Positions 1-6,164 of a DNA stretch of 17,718 bases are shown here, one piece after another. The notes below the pieces were generated by a model, which searched no databases, was not told where the DNA came from, and was given only the letters and a program-made list of their open reading frames with translations. The DNA comes from VFJZ01 sp038321545 (GTDB lineage: Bacteria; Actinomycetota; Thermoleophilia; Gaiellales; F1-60-MAGs149). The stretch is taken from assembly GCA_038321545.1 (NCBI GenBank), contig JBBQFB010000071.1, positions 1 through 17,718 on the forward strand, written 5' to 3'. Numbering within the stretch: position 1 is the stretch's first letter; each line of letters opens with the position of its first letter. The translations under genes and the position numbers were made by a program.

Positions 1-1429
1 GCACGGGGTCGAAGCCGATCGCCTGCTCCAGCGCGTGAGCGATCTGCAGCAGCCGGTTCTCCGAGAACGCCGGGCCCATAACCTGGAACCCGACCGGCAG
101 GCCGCCGTCGAGGCCGCACGGGATCGACAGGCCGGGCAGGCCCGCCAGGTTGACCGGCAGCGTGAACACGTCGTTGGCGTACATCGCGAGCGGGTCGTCG
201 AGCTTCGCGCCGATCGGGAAGGCGACGGACGGGGCGGTCGGCAGCAGCAGCGCGTCCCAGTCGGCGAACGCCTCGGTGAAGTCGCGGCGGATCAGCGTGC
301 GGACGCGCTGGGCCTGGCCGTAGTAGGCATCGAAGTAGCCGGCCGACAGCGCGTAGGTGCCGATCATGATGCGGCGCTTCACCTCGGCGCCGAAACCCGC
401 ACGGCGCGTCTCGGCGTACATCTCGTGCACGTCCGCGGCCGGGACGCGGAGGCCGTACCGCACGCCGTCGTAGCGGGCCAGGTTCGCGGACGCCTCGGAC
501 GGCGCAATCAGGTAGTAGGCGGCGAGGCCGTGCGAGGCGTGCGGCAACGTCGTCTCGCCCACCTCGGCGCCCAGCGAGCGGCACAGCTCGACCGTCTGCT
601 CGAACAGCGCCGCGACGCCGGGCTCGATGCCGGCGCCGAGCTGGTCGCGCGGCACCGCGAGGCGGAGGCCCTTCAGGTCGGTTCCCTCGGGCAGCACGAT
701 CGGCGACGGCAGCCCGACGTTGGTCGAGTCGCGCGGGTCGTCGCGGGCGATGATGCCGGTCAGCAGCGCGACGTCGCGGACGGTGTGCGCGAACGGGCCG
801 ACCTGGTCGAGCGACGATGCGAACGCGACGACGCCGTACCGCGAGACGGCGCCGTAGGTCGGCTTCAGCCCGACGACGCCGCAGAACGCGGCCGGCTGCC
901 GGATCGAGCCACCCGTATCGGTGCCGAGCGCCCACGGCGCGAGGCCGCCGGCGACGGCGGCCGCCGAGCCGCCCGAGGAGCCACCTGGCACGAGCTCCAG
1001 GTGCCACGGGTTGCGGGTCAGCTGGTAGGCGGAGTGCTCGGTCGACGAGCCCATCGCGAACTCGTCCATGTTCAGCTTCCCGAGCGAAACGAGACCGGCG
1101 TCCTGCACGGCCTCGACGACGTCGGCGTCGATGATCGGGTGGAAGCCCTCGAGGATGCGCGAGCCCGCCGTGGTCGGCACGCCGCGCGTCGACAGCAGGT
1201 CCTTCAATCCGATCGGCACGCCCGCCACGCCGCTGCGTCCGGCGGCGTCCAGCTCGCGGGCCCGTGCCAGCGTGCGCTCGGGATGGGTGTGCAGGAAGGC
1301 GCCGGTGTCACCGTCGGCAGCGATCCGGTCGAGGTAGGCTCCGGCCAGCTCCTCGCAGGAGATCTGCCGTGCATCGAGCAGTGCCGCGGCTCGCTCCGCC
1401 GTCAGCCCGAGCGTCGAGATGGCAGCCAT
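1..1429 (-). CDS. gatA: Glu-tRNA(Gln)/Asp-tRNA(Asn) amidotransferase subunit A, partial (C-terminal end beyond window)
   Basis: Amidase-signature subunit of GatCAB. It hydrolyses glutamine and supplies ammonia to convert misacylated Glu-tRNA(Gln) or Asp-tRNA(Asn). Translating the minus strand from the ATG at 1429 gives 476 residues without a stop. The Ser-cisSer-Lys triad is visible: Lys76 in GLKDLLSTRG, Ser152 in PGGSSGGSAAA and nucleophile Ser175 in DTGGSIRQPA, at the spacing normal for GatA. The family is about 485-490 residues long, so only some 10-15 C-terminal residues should be missing. The start follows the gatC stop by one base (TGA-T-ATG), so the pair is translationally coupled. gatB is not in the window. 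Identification is secure; only the 3' end is unknown. Confidence 0.96.
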   Translation of the reverse strand, partial: MAAISTLGLTAERAAALLDARQISCEELAGAYLDRIAADGDTGAFLHTHPERTLARARELDAAGRSGVAGVPIGLKDLLSTRGVPTTAGSRILEGFHPIIDADVVEAVQDAGLVSLGKLNMDEFAMGSSTEHSAYQLTRNPWHLELVPGGSSGGSAAAVAGGLAPWALGTDTGGSIRQPAAFCGVVGLKPTYGAVSRYGVVAFASSLDQVGPFAHTVRDVALLTGIIARDDPRDSTNVGLPSPIVLPEGTDLKGLRLAVPRDQLGAGIEPGVAALFEQTVELCRSLGAEVGETTLPHASHGLAAYYLIAPSEASANLARYDGVRYGLRVPAADVHEMYAETRRAGFGAEVKRRIMIGTYALSAGYFDAYYGQAQRVRTLIRRDFTEAFADWDALLLPTAPSVAFPIGAKLDDPLAMYANDVFTLPVNLAGLPGLSIPCGLDGGLPVGFQVMGPAFSENRLLQIAHALEQAIGFDPV

Positions 1430-1430
1430 A

Positions 1431-1718
1431 TCAGGCCCCGATCGGGGGGACGCGGAAGCCGCCCTGGGCCGGATCCGGGGCGTTCGAGAGCGCGTCGGCA
1501 TGCGTCACGGACGGCACCGCGACGTCGTCGGCGAGCACGTTCAGGAGGTCGAGCGGGTGTGACGTGACCGGCACGCCGGCCAGGTCGAGCGAGGCGATCG
1601 TCGACACGTGCGCGAGGATCGTCTCGAGCTCGGCTCGCATCGTCGCGACCTCGTCGTCGTGGAGGCCGAGACGCGCGAGTCGCGCAACGTGCCGGACGTC
1701 GGAATCGGACAGCGCCAT
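1431..1718 (-). CDS. gatC: Glu-tRNA(Gln)/Asp-tRNA(Asn) amidotransferase subunit C
   Basis: Small belt subunit (95 aa) that wraps GatA and GatB and stabilises the amidotransferase complex. The protein starts MALSDSDVRHVARLARL, the usual GatC opening of a short helix that contacts GatA, and ends in a proline-rich tail (FRVPPIGA). The frame stays open upstream to an ATG at 1763, but homology begins at the ATG at 1718. No Shine-Dalgarno site precedes 1718; a TACGAT box ends 9 bases before it, so the mRNA may be leaderless or nearly so. It is the first gene of a gatC-gatA operon and is divergent from the Flp pilin gene at 1855. Confidence 0.94.
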   Translation of the reverse strand: MALSDSDVRHVARLARLGLHDDEVATMRAELETILAHVSTIASLDLAGVPVTSHPLDLLNVLADDVAVPSVTHADALSNAPDPAQGGFRVPPIGA

Positions 1719-1727
1719 AGGCGGAGA

Positions 1728-1733
1728 ATCGTA
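1728..1733 (-). promoter_or_regulatory. Candidate -10 box of gatC (TACGAT)
   Basis: TACGAT on the minus strand fits TANNNT and ends 9 bases before the gatC ATG. No purine-rich ribosome site lies between them. No good -35 hexamer is visible. The position suggests a leaderless or very short-leader transcript. Confidence 0.4.
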
Positions 1734-1781
1734 GGCCAACCGCCGATCGGGGACGCCGCCCACGCCTCGCGACTGACGCCG

Positions 1782-1799
1782 TTCACTCCGCAGGGGGAT
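1782..1799 (+). promoter_or_regulatory. Tad upstream motif 1 (TTCAC-N6-GGGGG)
   Basis: TTCAC, six bases, then GGGGGAT, ending about 57 bases before the flp1 start. It is followed by the inverted repeat GATCGG / CCGATC at about 1797-1816. The same layout precedes flp2 and, with GACAC in place of TTCAC, tadE. It may be a regulator site or part of a promoter; this is inferred only from the three-fold recurrence. Confidence 0.3.
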
Positions 1800-1854
1800 C
1801 GGCCGGCGCCCCGATCACGCCGAAACCTGTACCGACGAAGAAAGGAGGACCACG

Positions 1855-2034
1855 GTGCGCACGCTTCGCAATCGCACCAGCCGGGCAGGCCCGGAGTCCG
1901 GGCAGACGATGGCCGAGTACGCACTCGTCCTGGCGGTGATCTGTGTTGGCGTTCTGGCGGCGGTCACGACCCTCTCGGGGGGCATCCTGAGCGGGATCAA
2001 CAACGCCGCCGGCCTGATCGCCGGCCTCGTGTAA
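1855..2034 (+). CDS. flp: Flp family type IVb pilin 1
   Basis: Predicted major pilin precursor of the Tad pilus (59 aa). It begins with GTG at 1855, chosen because AAAGGAGGA lies at 1841-1849, five bases upstream. A basic leader of 16 residues ends in Gly16, followed by QTMAEYALVLAVI. This is the type IVb prepilin peptidase site, with Glu at +5 and Tyr at +6 of the mature chain. The mature pilin is about 43 residues and almost entirely one hydrophobic helix, which is typical of Flp. A strong hairpin follows the gene at 2095-2124. It is separated from the second pilin gene and the rest of the Tad locus by folD on the other strand. Which of the two pilins is the major one cannot be told from sequence. 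Confidence 0.9.
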   Translation: MRTLRNRTSRAGPESGQTMAEYALVLAVICVGVLAAVTTLSGGILSGINNAAGLIAGLV

Positions 2035-2094
2035 GTCGTACGTCTTTCGTCCTCTTACTTTCCCGAGAACGCGTCCGCCGTCCCGGCACGCGAG

Positions 2095-2124
2095 AAGGGC
2101 CCCCGCTCCGGTGCGGGGGCCCTT
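2095..2124 (+). terminator. Hairpin terminator after flp1, possibly shared with folD
   Basis: Perfect 12-bp stem (AAGGGCCCCCGC with GCGGGGGCCCTT) around a six-base loop, 60 bases after the flp1 stop. It lies between the 3' ends of flp1 (plus) and folD (minus, stop at 2152), so it can serve both. There is no long T-run, as is common for terminators in high-GC actinobacteria; the AA/TT ends give only a minimal tail on each strand. Confidence 0.75.
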
Positions 2125-2151
2125 CGGCGTTCTGCGCGCCGTCTCCGGCCG

Positions 2152-3000
2152 TCAGCCGGCCGCGAGCTCGGCGGCGTCGATGCAGTTGCGCAGCAGCATC
2201 GCGATCGTCATCGGTCCGACCCCGCCCGGCACGGGCGTGATGAGACGCGCTCTCGGCGCCACGCTCGCGAAGTCGACGTCGCCGACGAGGCCCTTCTCGA
2301 GCCGGTTGATGCCGACGTCGATCACCACGGCGCCCTCTCGGACGTGCTCGGCGGTGAGCATCTCCGGCCGGCCGATGGCGGCCACCAGGATGTCGGCCTG
2401 CCGGGTGATCGAGGGCAGGTCGCGCGTGCGGGAGTGGCAGATCGTGACCGTGCAGTTCTGCTCCAGCAGCAGGTGCGCCTGCGGTTTGCCGACAATCTCG
2501 GAGCGGCCGACGATGACGGCGTGCGCGCCGCTCATCTCGACGTCGTACCGGCGCAGCAGCTCGACGACGCCGTTCGGCGTGGCCGGTCGCGGGCCGGGAC
2601 GCAGCGTCGCCAGCCGGCCCTGCGCGGCGGGCGTCAGGCCGTCGGCGTCCTTGGTGTACAGGATCCGGTCGAGCGCGGCATCTTCGTCCAGGTGCTTCGG
2701 CAGCGGCAGCTGCACGATCATGCCGTGGATCAGCGGGTCGGCGCAGACCTCGTCGATCTTCTCGTGCAGGCCGTCCTGGTCGACGTCGCCGGGCAGGTGG
2801 ATGTCGAACGACGCCATGCCGGCCTCGTGACACGCGCGATGCTTGTTGCCGACGTACACCGCCGAGGCGGGATCGTCCCCGACCATCACCGTCGCGAGGC
2901 CGCACTGGACACCGGTGCGCGACTGCAGCGCGCGGACGCGCTCCCCCACCTCGGCCCGCACCAGCGCGGCGACGGCCTTGCCGTCGATCAGGTTCTCCAT
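2152..3000 (-). CDS. folD: Bifunctional methylenetetrahydrofolate dehydrogenase / methenyltetrahydrofolate cyclohydrolase
   Basis: Cytosolic one-carbon enzyme that oxidises 5,10-methylene-THF with NADP and hydrolyses methenyl-THF to 10-formyl-THF. The 282-aa length is normal. Visible family motifs are YVGNKHRACHEAG with catalytic Lys53, MIVQLPLPKHL (Gln97), KDADGL around residue 120, the nucleotide-binding GRSEIVGKP (most members have Asn where this has Glu) and PVPGGVGPMT near the C-terminus. The frame is open to an ATG at 3075, but homology starts at the ATG at 3000 (MENLIDGKAV). A TAGATT box ends 8 bases before that ATG and no ribosome site is seen, so the mRNA may be nearly leaderless. 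It is a lone housekeeping gene set inside the pilus locus on the opposite strand. Confidence 0.96.
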   Translation of the reverse strand: MENLIDGKAVAALVRAEVGERVRALQSRTGVQCGLATVMVGDDPASAVYVGNKHRACHEAGMASFDIHLPGDVDQDGLHEKIDEVCADPLIHGMIVQLPLPKHLDEDAALDRILYTKDADGLTPAAQGRLATLRPGPRPATPNGVVELLRRYDVEMSGAHAVIVGRSEIVGKPQAHLLLEQNCTVTICHSRTRDLPSITRQADILVAAIGRPEMLTAEHVREGAVVIDVGINRLEKGLVGDVDFASVAPRARLITPVPGGVGPMTIAMLLRNCIDAAELAAG

Positions 3001-3008
3001 GGCCGCGC

Positions 3009-3014
3009 AATCTA
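3009..3014 (-). promoter_or_regulatory. Candidate -10 box of folD (TAGATT)
   Basis: TAGATT on the minus strand, 8 bases before the folD ATG, fits TANNNT. No Shine-Dalgarno sequence lies in the short gap. It is one of six similar arrangements in this window. Confidence 0.45.
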
Positions 3015-3070
3015 CCGGGCGCCGGACGCGCCGGCGGCGGATCGGAGAATTGGCCGGCGGGAACGACCAG

Positions 3071-3105
3071 TTCACCCGATCGGGGGGTCTGCCGCGGCCC
3101 GCCTC
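3071..3105 (+). promoter_or_regulatory. Tad upstream motif 2 (TTCAC-N6-GGGGGG) with inverted repeat
   Basis: TTCAC at 3071, six bases, then a G run at 3082-3087. The sequence ATCGGGGGG is repeated in inverse as CCCCCCGAT ending near 3113, giving a perfect 9-bp dyad with about 17 bases between the arms. It lies about 93 bases before flp2. The candidate -10 TAGGTT at 3117-3122 follows the dyad. It could be an operator; the role is inferred. Confidence 0.35.
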
Positions 3106-3180
3106 CCCCCGATGCTTAGGTTGTCGCCGCAGAGGCCCCGCGGCGGAAAGCTCGAGTCATAAGAAAGGAGGTGCATCTAC

Positions 3181-3351
3181 ATGAACGAGATCAAGAATCT
3201 CCTCGCGCGCCTCTCGGATCAGCGCGGGCAGACGATGGCGGAGTACGCCGTCGTGCTGGCGGTCATCACCGTCATCATCCTCGGAGCGCTCCAGGCGCTC
3301 GCCGGCGGCATCGGCAACGCGCTGGGCGCCGTCACGGCCATCCTGCCGTAA
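3181..3351 (+). CDS. flp: Flp family type IVb pilin 2
   Basis: Second Tad pilin precursor (56 aa). The ATG at 3181 is preceded by AAAGGAGGTG at 3164-3173, an almost perfect anti-16S match that suggests very high translation. A 16-residue leader ends in Gly16, then QTMAEYAVVLAVITVI: prepilin peptidase site with Glu at +5. The mature part is 40 residues, hydrophobic and glycine-rich. It has the same cleavage position and the same QTMAEYA core as flp1, and differs most in the leader and C-terminus, so the two are paralogues. A hairpin with a UUCG loop follows at 3376-3403, which would keep pilin mRNA in excess over the downstream assembly genes. Confidence 0.93.
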   Translation: MNEIKNLLARLSDQRGQTMAEYAVVLAVITVIILGALQALAGGIGNALGAVTAILP

Positions 3352-3375
3352 TTCGCTCGACGTACTCTTCTCCTG

Positions 3376-3403
3376 CGAGGGCCCCGCTTCGGTGGGGCCC
3401 TCG
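3376..3403 (+). terminator. Hairpin terminator after flp2 with UUCG tetraloop
   Basis: Perfect 10-bp stem (CGAGGGCCCC with GGGGCCCTCG), extended by a G-T and a C-G pair onto the extra-stable loop C(TTCG)G. It begins 24 bases after the flp2 stop. There is no T-run, so termination may be partial, letting some transcripts continue into tadE and the assembly genes. Confidence 0.75.
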
Positions 3404-3434
3404 TGCGTCCTGGCCGATCCAGGTCGGCGGCGGC

Positions 3435-3463
3435 GACACCCAACCGGGGGATGCAGAGCCTCC
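3435..3463 (+). promoter_or_regulatory. Tad upstream motif 3 (GACAC-N6-GGGGG) with inverted repeat
   Basis: GACAC at 3435-3439, six bases, GGGGGAT at 3446-3452, with CGGGGGA repeated in inverse as TCCCCCG about nine bases later. It lies 72 bases before the tadE start. Same layout as the motifs before flp1 and flp2; function inferred from recurrence only. Confidence 0.28.
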
Positions 3464-3522
3464 CCCGACCGGCCGACGCTGGAGGTGTGTCAATCGTGCG
3501 CTCTTTCGTGAACGGAGGAACC

Positions 3523-3927
3523 ATGCGTCGTCTCAGACGCCGACGTCAGGACGGCCAGGCCCTTGTCGAGTTCGCCATCGTCGCGAACCTCCTCGTCGTC
3601 CTCCTGCTGGCGATCGCCCAGTTCGGGATCGTCTGGATGAACTACATCGCGATCACGGACGCGGCCCGCGAAGGTGCCCGCCGAGCAGCGGTCAACCGCT
3701 CCAGCGGCCAGGCCACGATGGTCAGCGCGGCGACGTCGGCGGCACGCGCCGCGGCACCGTCGCTGCAGCAGTCGAACCTGTCCGTCACCGTCACGTCGCA
3801 GACCGGCACCTGGAACCAGGGCGACCCGATCCAGGTGACCACCAAGTACCCCTACGCGCTGACGATCCTGGGGTGGGCCGCGAAGTCCGGCTACCTCACG
3901 TCCAGCACGGTGATGCGGGCGGAGTGA
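3523..3927 (+). CDS. TadE-like pseudopilin
   Basis: Predicted minor pilin of the Tad system (134 aa). The ATG at 3523 is chosen over upstream in-frame starts because CGGAGGAA lies five bases before it and because it places an arginine-rich leader (MRRLRRRRQDG) directly before a prepilin cleavage site, Gly11 then QALVEFAIV with Glu at +5. A 25-residue membrane helix follows, then a soluble domain of about 90 residues with the AAREGARRAAV segment typical of TadE-like proteins. Minor pilins are thought to prime or cap the fibre and need the same peptidase as Flp. Only one such gene is present, with no TadF or TadG here. About 170 bases separate its start from the flp2 stop. Confidence 0.88.
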   Translation: MRRLRRRRQDGQALVEFAIVANLLVVLLLAIAQFGIVWMNYIAITDAAREGARRAAVNRSSGQATMVSAATSAARAAAPSLQQSNLSVTVTSQTGTWNQGDPIQVTTKYPYALTILGWAAKSGYLTSSTVMRAE

Positions 3928-3999
3928 GCGACGGGCTGCGGGGCGTTGCCGGAAGACGCCTCTCAGCTTTTCTCCGTTTCAACCGATAAAGCACGCGAC

Positions 4000-4068
4000 A
4001 TGAATTGCATGGGCACCGCCCAGGAAACGCCGGGACCGATGGATCAGCAAGTCAGGAGAGCTTCGTGA
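4000..4068 (+). CDS. Possible 22-aa leader peptide before cpaB
   Basis: An ATG at 4000 opens a 22-codon frame (MNCMGTAQETP...) whose TGA overlaps the GTG start of cpaB (GTGA). Such an overlap would allow translational coupling. No convincing ribosome site precedes it and the peptide has no recognisable feature, so it may be chance. The surrounding 137-base gap between tadE and cpaB also holds CCGATAA at 3983-3989, which resembles a sigma-28 -10 element but lacks a matching -35. Confidence 0.2.
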   Translation: MNCMGTAQETPGPMDQQVRRAS

Positions 4069-4925
4069 CGTACAACGTCCGCAACATTGCGATCGCCGTT
4101 GTGATGGCGATCGCCGCCGCGGCCGTGGTGCTCGTCTACACGACGAGCTACCGCCAGAGCGTGACCCGCGGCCAGAAGCGCGTCGATGTGATGGTAGCGT
4201 CGCGCGACATCGTGGCCGGCACGCCCGCCGAGGAGGCCTCGGGTGCCATGGTCCTCACGTCGGTGCTCGCCGACGACAAGGCTCCCGGCGCGCTCGCCAC
4301 GACCGCCGGGCTGGAGGGCAAGGTCACCGGTCAGGCGATCTACGCCGGCCAGCAGGTCGTCGCCGCCACGTTCGGCACGTCGACGACGCAGGCCGCACAG
4401 CTGCAGATCACCAAGGCCGAGCGCGCGATCCGCGTGAAGGTCGACGCCGCCAACGGCATGCTCGGGCAGGTGCACGCCGGCGACTTCGTCGACGTGTTCG
4501 TGACCATCTCCGTCGGGGCCGAGGGCGCGAACGGCCTCGTGCTCACGCCGCCGCAGACGGGCAGCCACGTGGAGTCGGGCACCACCCGCGTCTTCACCCG
4601 GCGCGTGCTCACCAAGGTGCGCGTGCTCGAGGTCCCCGACGAGAACGCGAAGGGTCCCGGCGGACTGTCGAAGAACGCGAAGGACGACGTCGCAACCGTC
4701 ACGCTGGCCGTCCCGCAGAACGACGCCACCAAGCTCGCGTTCATCGAGACGACGCCCGACAACACCAAGATCTGGTTCGTGGTGCGGCCGCCCGAGGCCG
4801 TCGCACAGGACCTGCCGCTGACGATCGAGACGCTCGAGTCGATGATCGCCGACGGCGAGTCGCCCGCCGAGCTCAAGAAGAAGTACGGCGAGTCGTTGAA
4901 GCTCCTCTACCCCGGAGGCTCCTGA
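4065..4925 (+). CDS. cpaB: Flp pilus assembly protein CpaB/RcpC
   Basis: Membrane-anchored SAF-domain protein of the Tad apparatus (286 aa). The GTG at 4065 is chosen because AGGAG at 4054-4058 sits six bases upstream and because it gives a proper N-terminal anchor: a short polar start, a hydrophobic helix at about residues 9-27, then the soluble part. The SAF domain spans about residues 40-105 (VDVMVASRDIVAGTPAEE ... GQAIYAGQQVV) and is followed by the RcpC domain with HAGDFVDVFVTI near residue 138. In diderm bacteria CpaB works with the outer-membrane secretin CpaC, which is absent here, so it probably acts at the cell envelope in another way. Its TGA overlaps the cpaE ATG by one base. Confidence 0.9.
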   Translation: MTYNVRNIAIAVVMAIAAAAVVLVYTTSYRQSVTRGQKRVDVMVASRDIVAGTPAEEASGAMVLTSVLADDKAPGALATTAGLEGKVTGQAIYAGQQVVAATFGTSTTQAAQLQITKAERAIRVKVDAANGMLGQVHAGDFVDVFVTISVGAEGANGLVLTPPQTGSHVESGTTRVFTRRVLTKVRVLEVPDENAKGPGGLSKNAKDDVATVTLAVPQNDATKLAFIETTPDNTKIWFVVRPPEAVAQDLPLTIETLESMIADGESPAELKKKYGESLKLLYPGGS

Positions 4926-6163
4926 TGAGCGACGGCTCCCCCATCAAGACGTTCATCACCGGTGCCTGCGCCGGCCTCGCCGAGGTCCGCCAGGCCCTCC
5001 AGAACCACCCCGAGATCGAGATCGTGGGAACCGCGGTCGAGCCCGCCAAGGCCGACCAGAAGCTCGCCTCCAGCGGCGCGCAGGTGATCCTCCACGGCAG
5101 CGCTCGCGGTGACCGCCTGCCGACCGCCGAGATCGACGCGATCCGCCATGCGACGGCGGCGCCGATCATCCTCGTCACGTCCGGCGGCGCCGGTGCGCTG
5201 CTGCACGAGGCGCTGAACGGCGGCATCTCGGACGTCGTGATGCTCCCGCAGCTGACCGATGCGCTGGTGTTCACGATCAAGAAGACCTGCCAGCTCGCCG
5301 CCACCCGCGGCGGCATGGCACCGTCGGCGTTGCGCGCCTCGACCGCCGAGGGTCGCGTGCTGACCGTGTTCTCGCCCAAGGGCGGCGTCGGCAAGACCGT
5401 GCTCGCGACATCGCTCGCGACGCAGATCGCCCGCCGCGCCGGCCGCCGCGTGCTGCTGGTCGACCTCGACCTCCAGTTCGGCGACGCCGCGATCATGATG
5501 GGCGTCGAGCCCGAGAAGACCATCTACGACCTCGTCATGACGACCGGCGAGCTCGACCCGGAGAAGCTCGCGGGGTACGTGATCTCCCACCCGTCGGGGG
5601 TGGACGTCGTGCCCGCGCCGGTGCGTCCGGAGGACGCCGAGCTGGTGGCCGAGGATCGCGTCGGGCGGCTGCTCGACGTCGCCAAGGAGACGTACGACGC
5701 GATCGTGGTCGACACGCCCGCGTTCTTCCAGGCCACGACCCTCGCGACGCTCGATCGCACCGACCGCCTGCTCCTTGTCACGACGCTCGACATCCCGTCC
5801 GTCAAGAACGTGAAGCTCACGCTCCAGACGCTCAACCTCCTGCACTACCCGAAGGACCGCATCCATCTCGTGATCAACCACGGCATGTCGAAGGCCGAGC
5901 TGGATCGCAAGGAGGTCGAGAAGGCGCTCGACCTGAAGGCCGCGTTCGAGATGCCCGGCGACCGTGAGGTCGGCGTAGCCGTGAACCGCGGCGTGCCGGT
6001 GCCGATGTCGGCGCCGCGCTCCGGCGTCTCGAAGGTGATGTCGGACATGGCCGAGCAGTTCTTCGAGGGCAAGCTGGAGCCGGCTCCGAGCCCGAAGTCG
6101 GGGAAGTCCGATCGCCCGACGTCCATCCGCCGCCCCGGCATGAAGCTCCGCAAGGCGGCCTGA
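4925..6163 (+). CDS. cpaE: Tad pilus localisation ATPase CpaE/TadZ
   Basis: MinD/ParA-family ATPase (412 aa) that positions the Tad machine, often at a pole. Residues 1-125 form a receiver-like domain (FITGACAGLAEVRQAL, then IILVTSGGAG and GGISDVVMLPQ) without the usual phospho-acceptor pattern, as in other CpaE/TadZ proteins. The deviant Walker A KGGVGKT is at 152-158, followed by VLLVDLDLQFGDAA near 175 and the Walker B-like IVVDTPAFF near 260. A basic, proline-rich tail (RPTSIRRPGMKLRKAA) ends the protein. The ATG overlaps the cpaB stop in TGATG, with a GGAGG site just upstream, so translation is coupled within the operon. Confidence 0.93.
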   Translation: MSDGSPIKTFITGACAGLAEVRQALQNHPEIEIVGTAVEPAKADQKLASSGAQVILHGSARGDRLPTAEIDAIRHATAAPIILVTSGGAGALLHEALNGGISDVVMLPQLTDALVFTIKKTCQLAATRGGMAPSALRASTAEGRVLTVFSPKGGVGKTVLATSLATQIARRAGRRVLLVDLDLQFGDAAIMMGVEPEKTIYDLVMTTGELDPEKLAGYVISHPSGVDVVPAPVRPEDAELVAEDRVGRLLDVAKETYDAIVVDTPAFFQATTLATLDRTDRLLLVTTLDIPSVKNVKLTLQTLNLLHYPKDRIHLVINHGMSKAELDRKEVEKALDLKAAFEMPGDREVGVAVNRGVPVPMSAPRSGVSKVMSDMAEQFFEGKLEPAPSPKSGKSDRPTSIRRPGMKLRKAA

Positions 6164-6164
6164 G

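Noticed and set aside
1436..1447. Palindrome CCCCGATCGGGG at the end of gatC and related CCGATCGG copies near 1743 and 3076
   Set aside because: CCGATCGG also occurs at about 1206, 11396, 12421 and 14141, mostly inside genes, so it looks like common GC-rich background and not a specific site.
35..1567. Long open frame on the plus strand opposite gatA and gatC (510 codons)
   Set aside because: Its product is arginine-rich low-complexity sequence with no recognisable domain, and the minus strand carries clear GatA and GatC. In such GC-rich DNA long antisense frames arise by chance.
3961..4040. Possible cyclic-di-GMP riboswitch before cpaB (AAAGCACGCGAC...)
   Set aside because: Only a few bases resemble the GEMM core; the second conserved stem and tetraloop receptor are not found.
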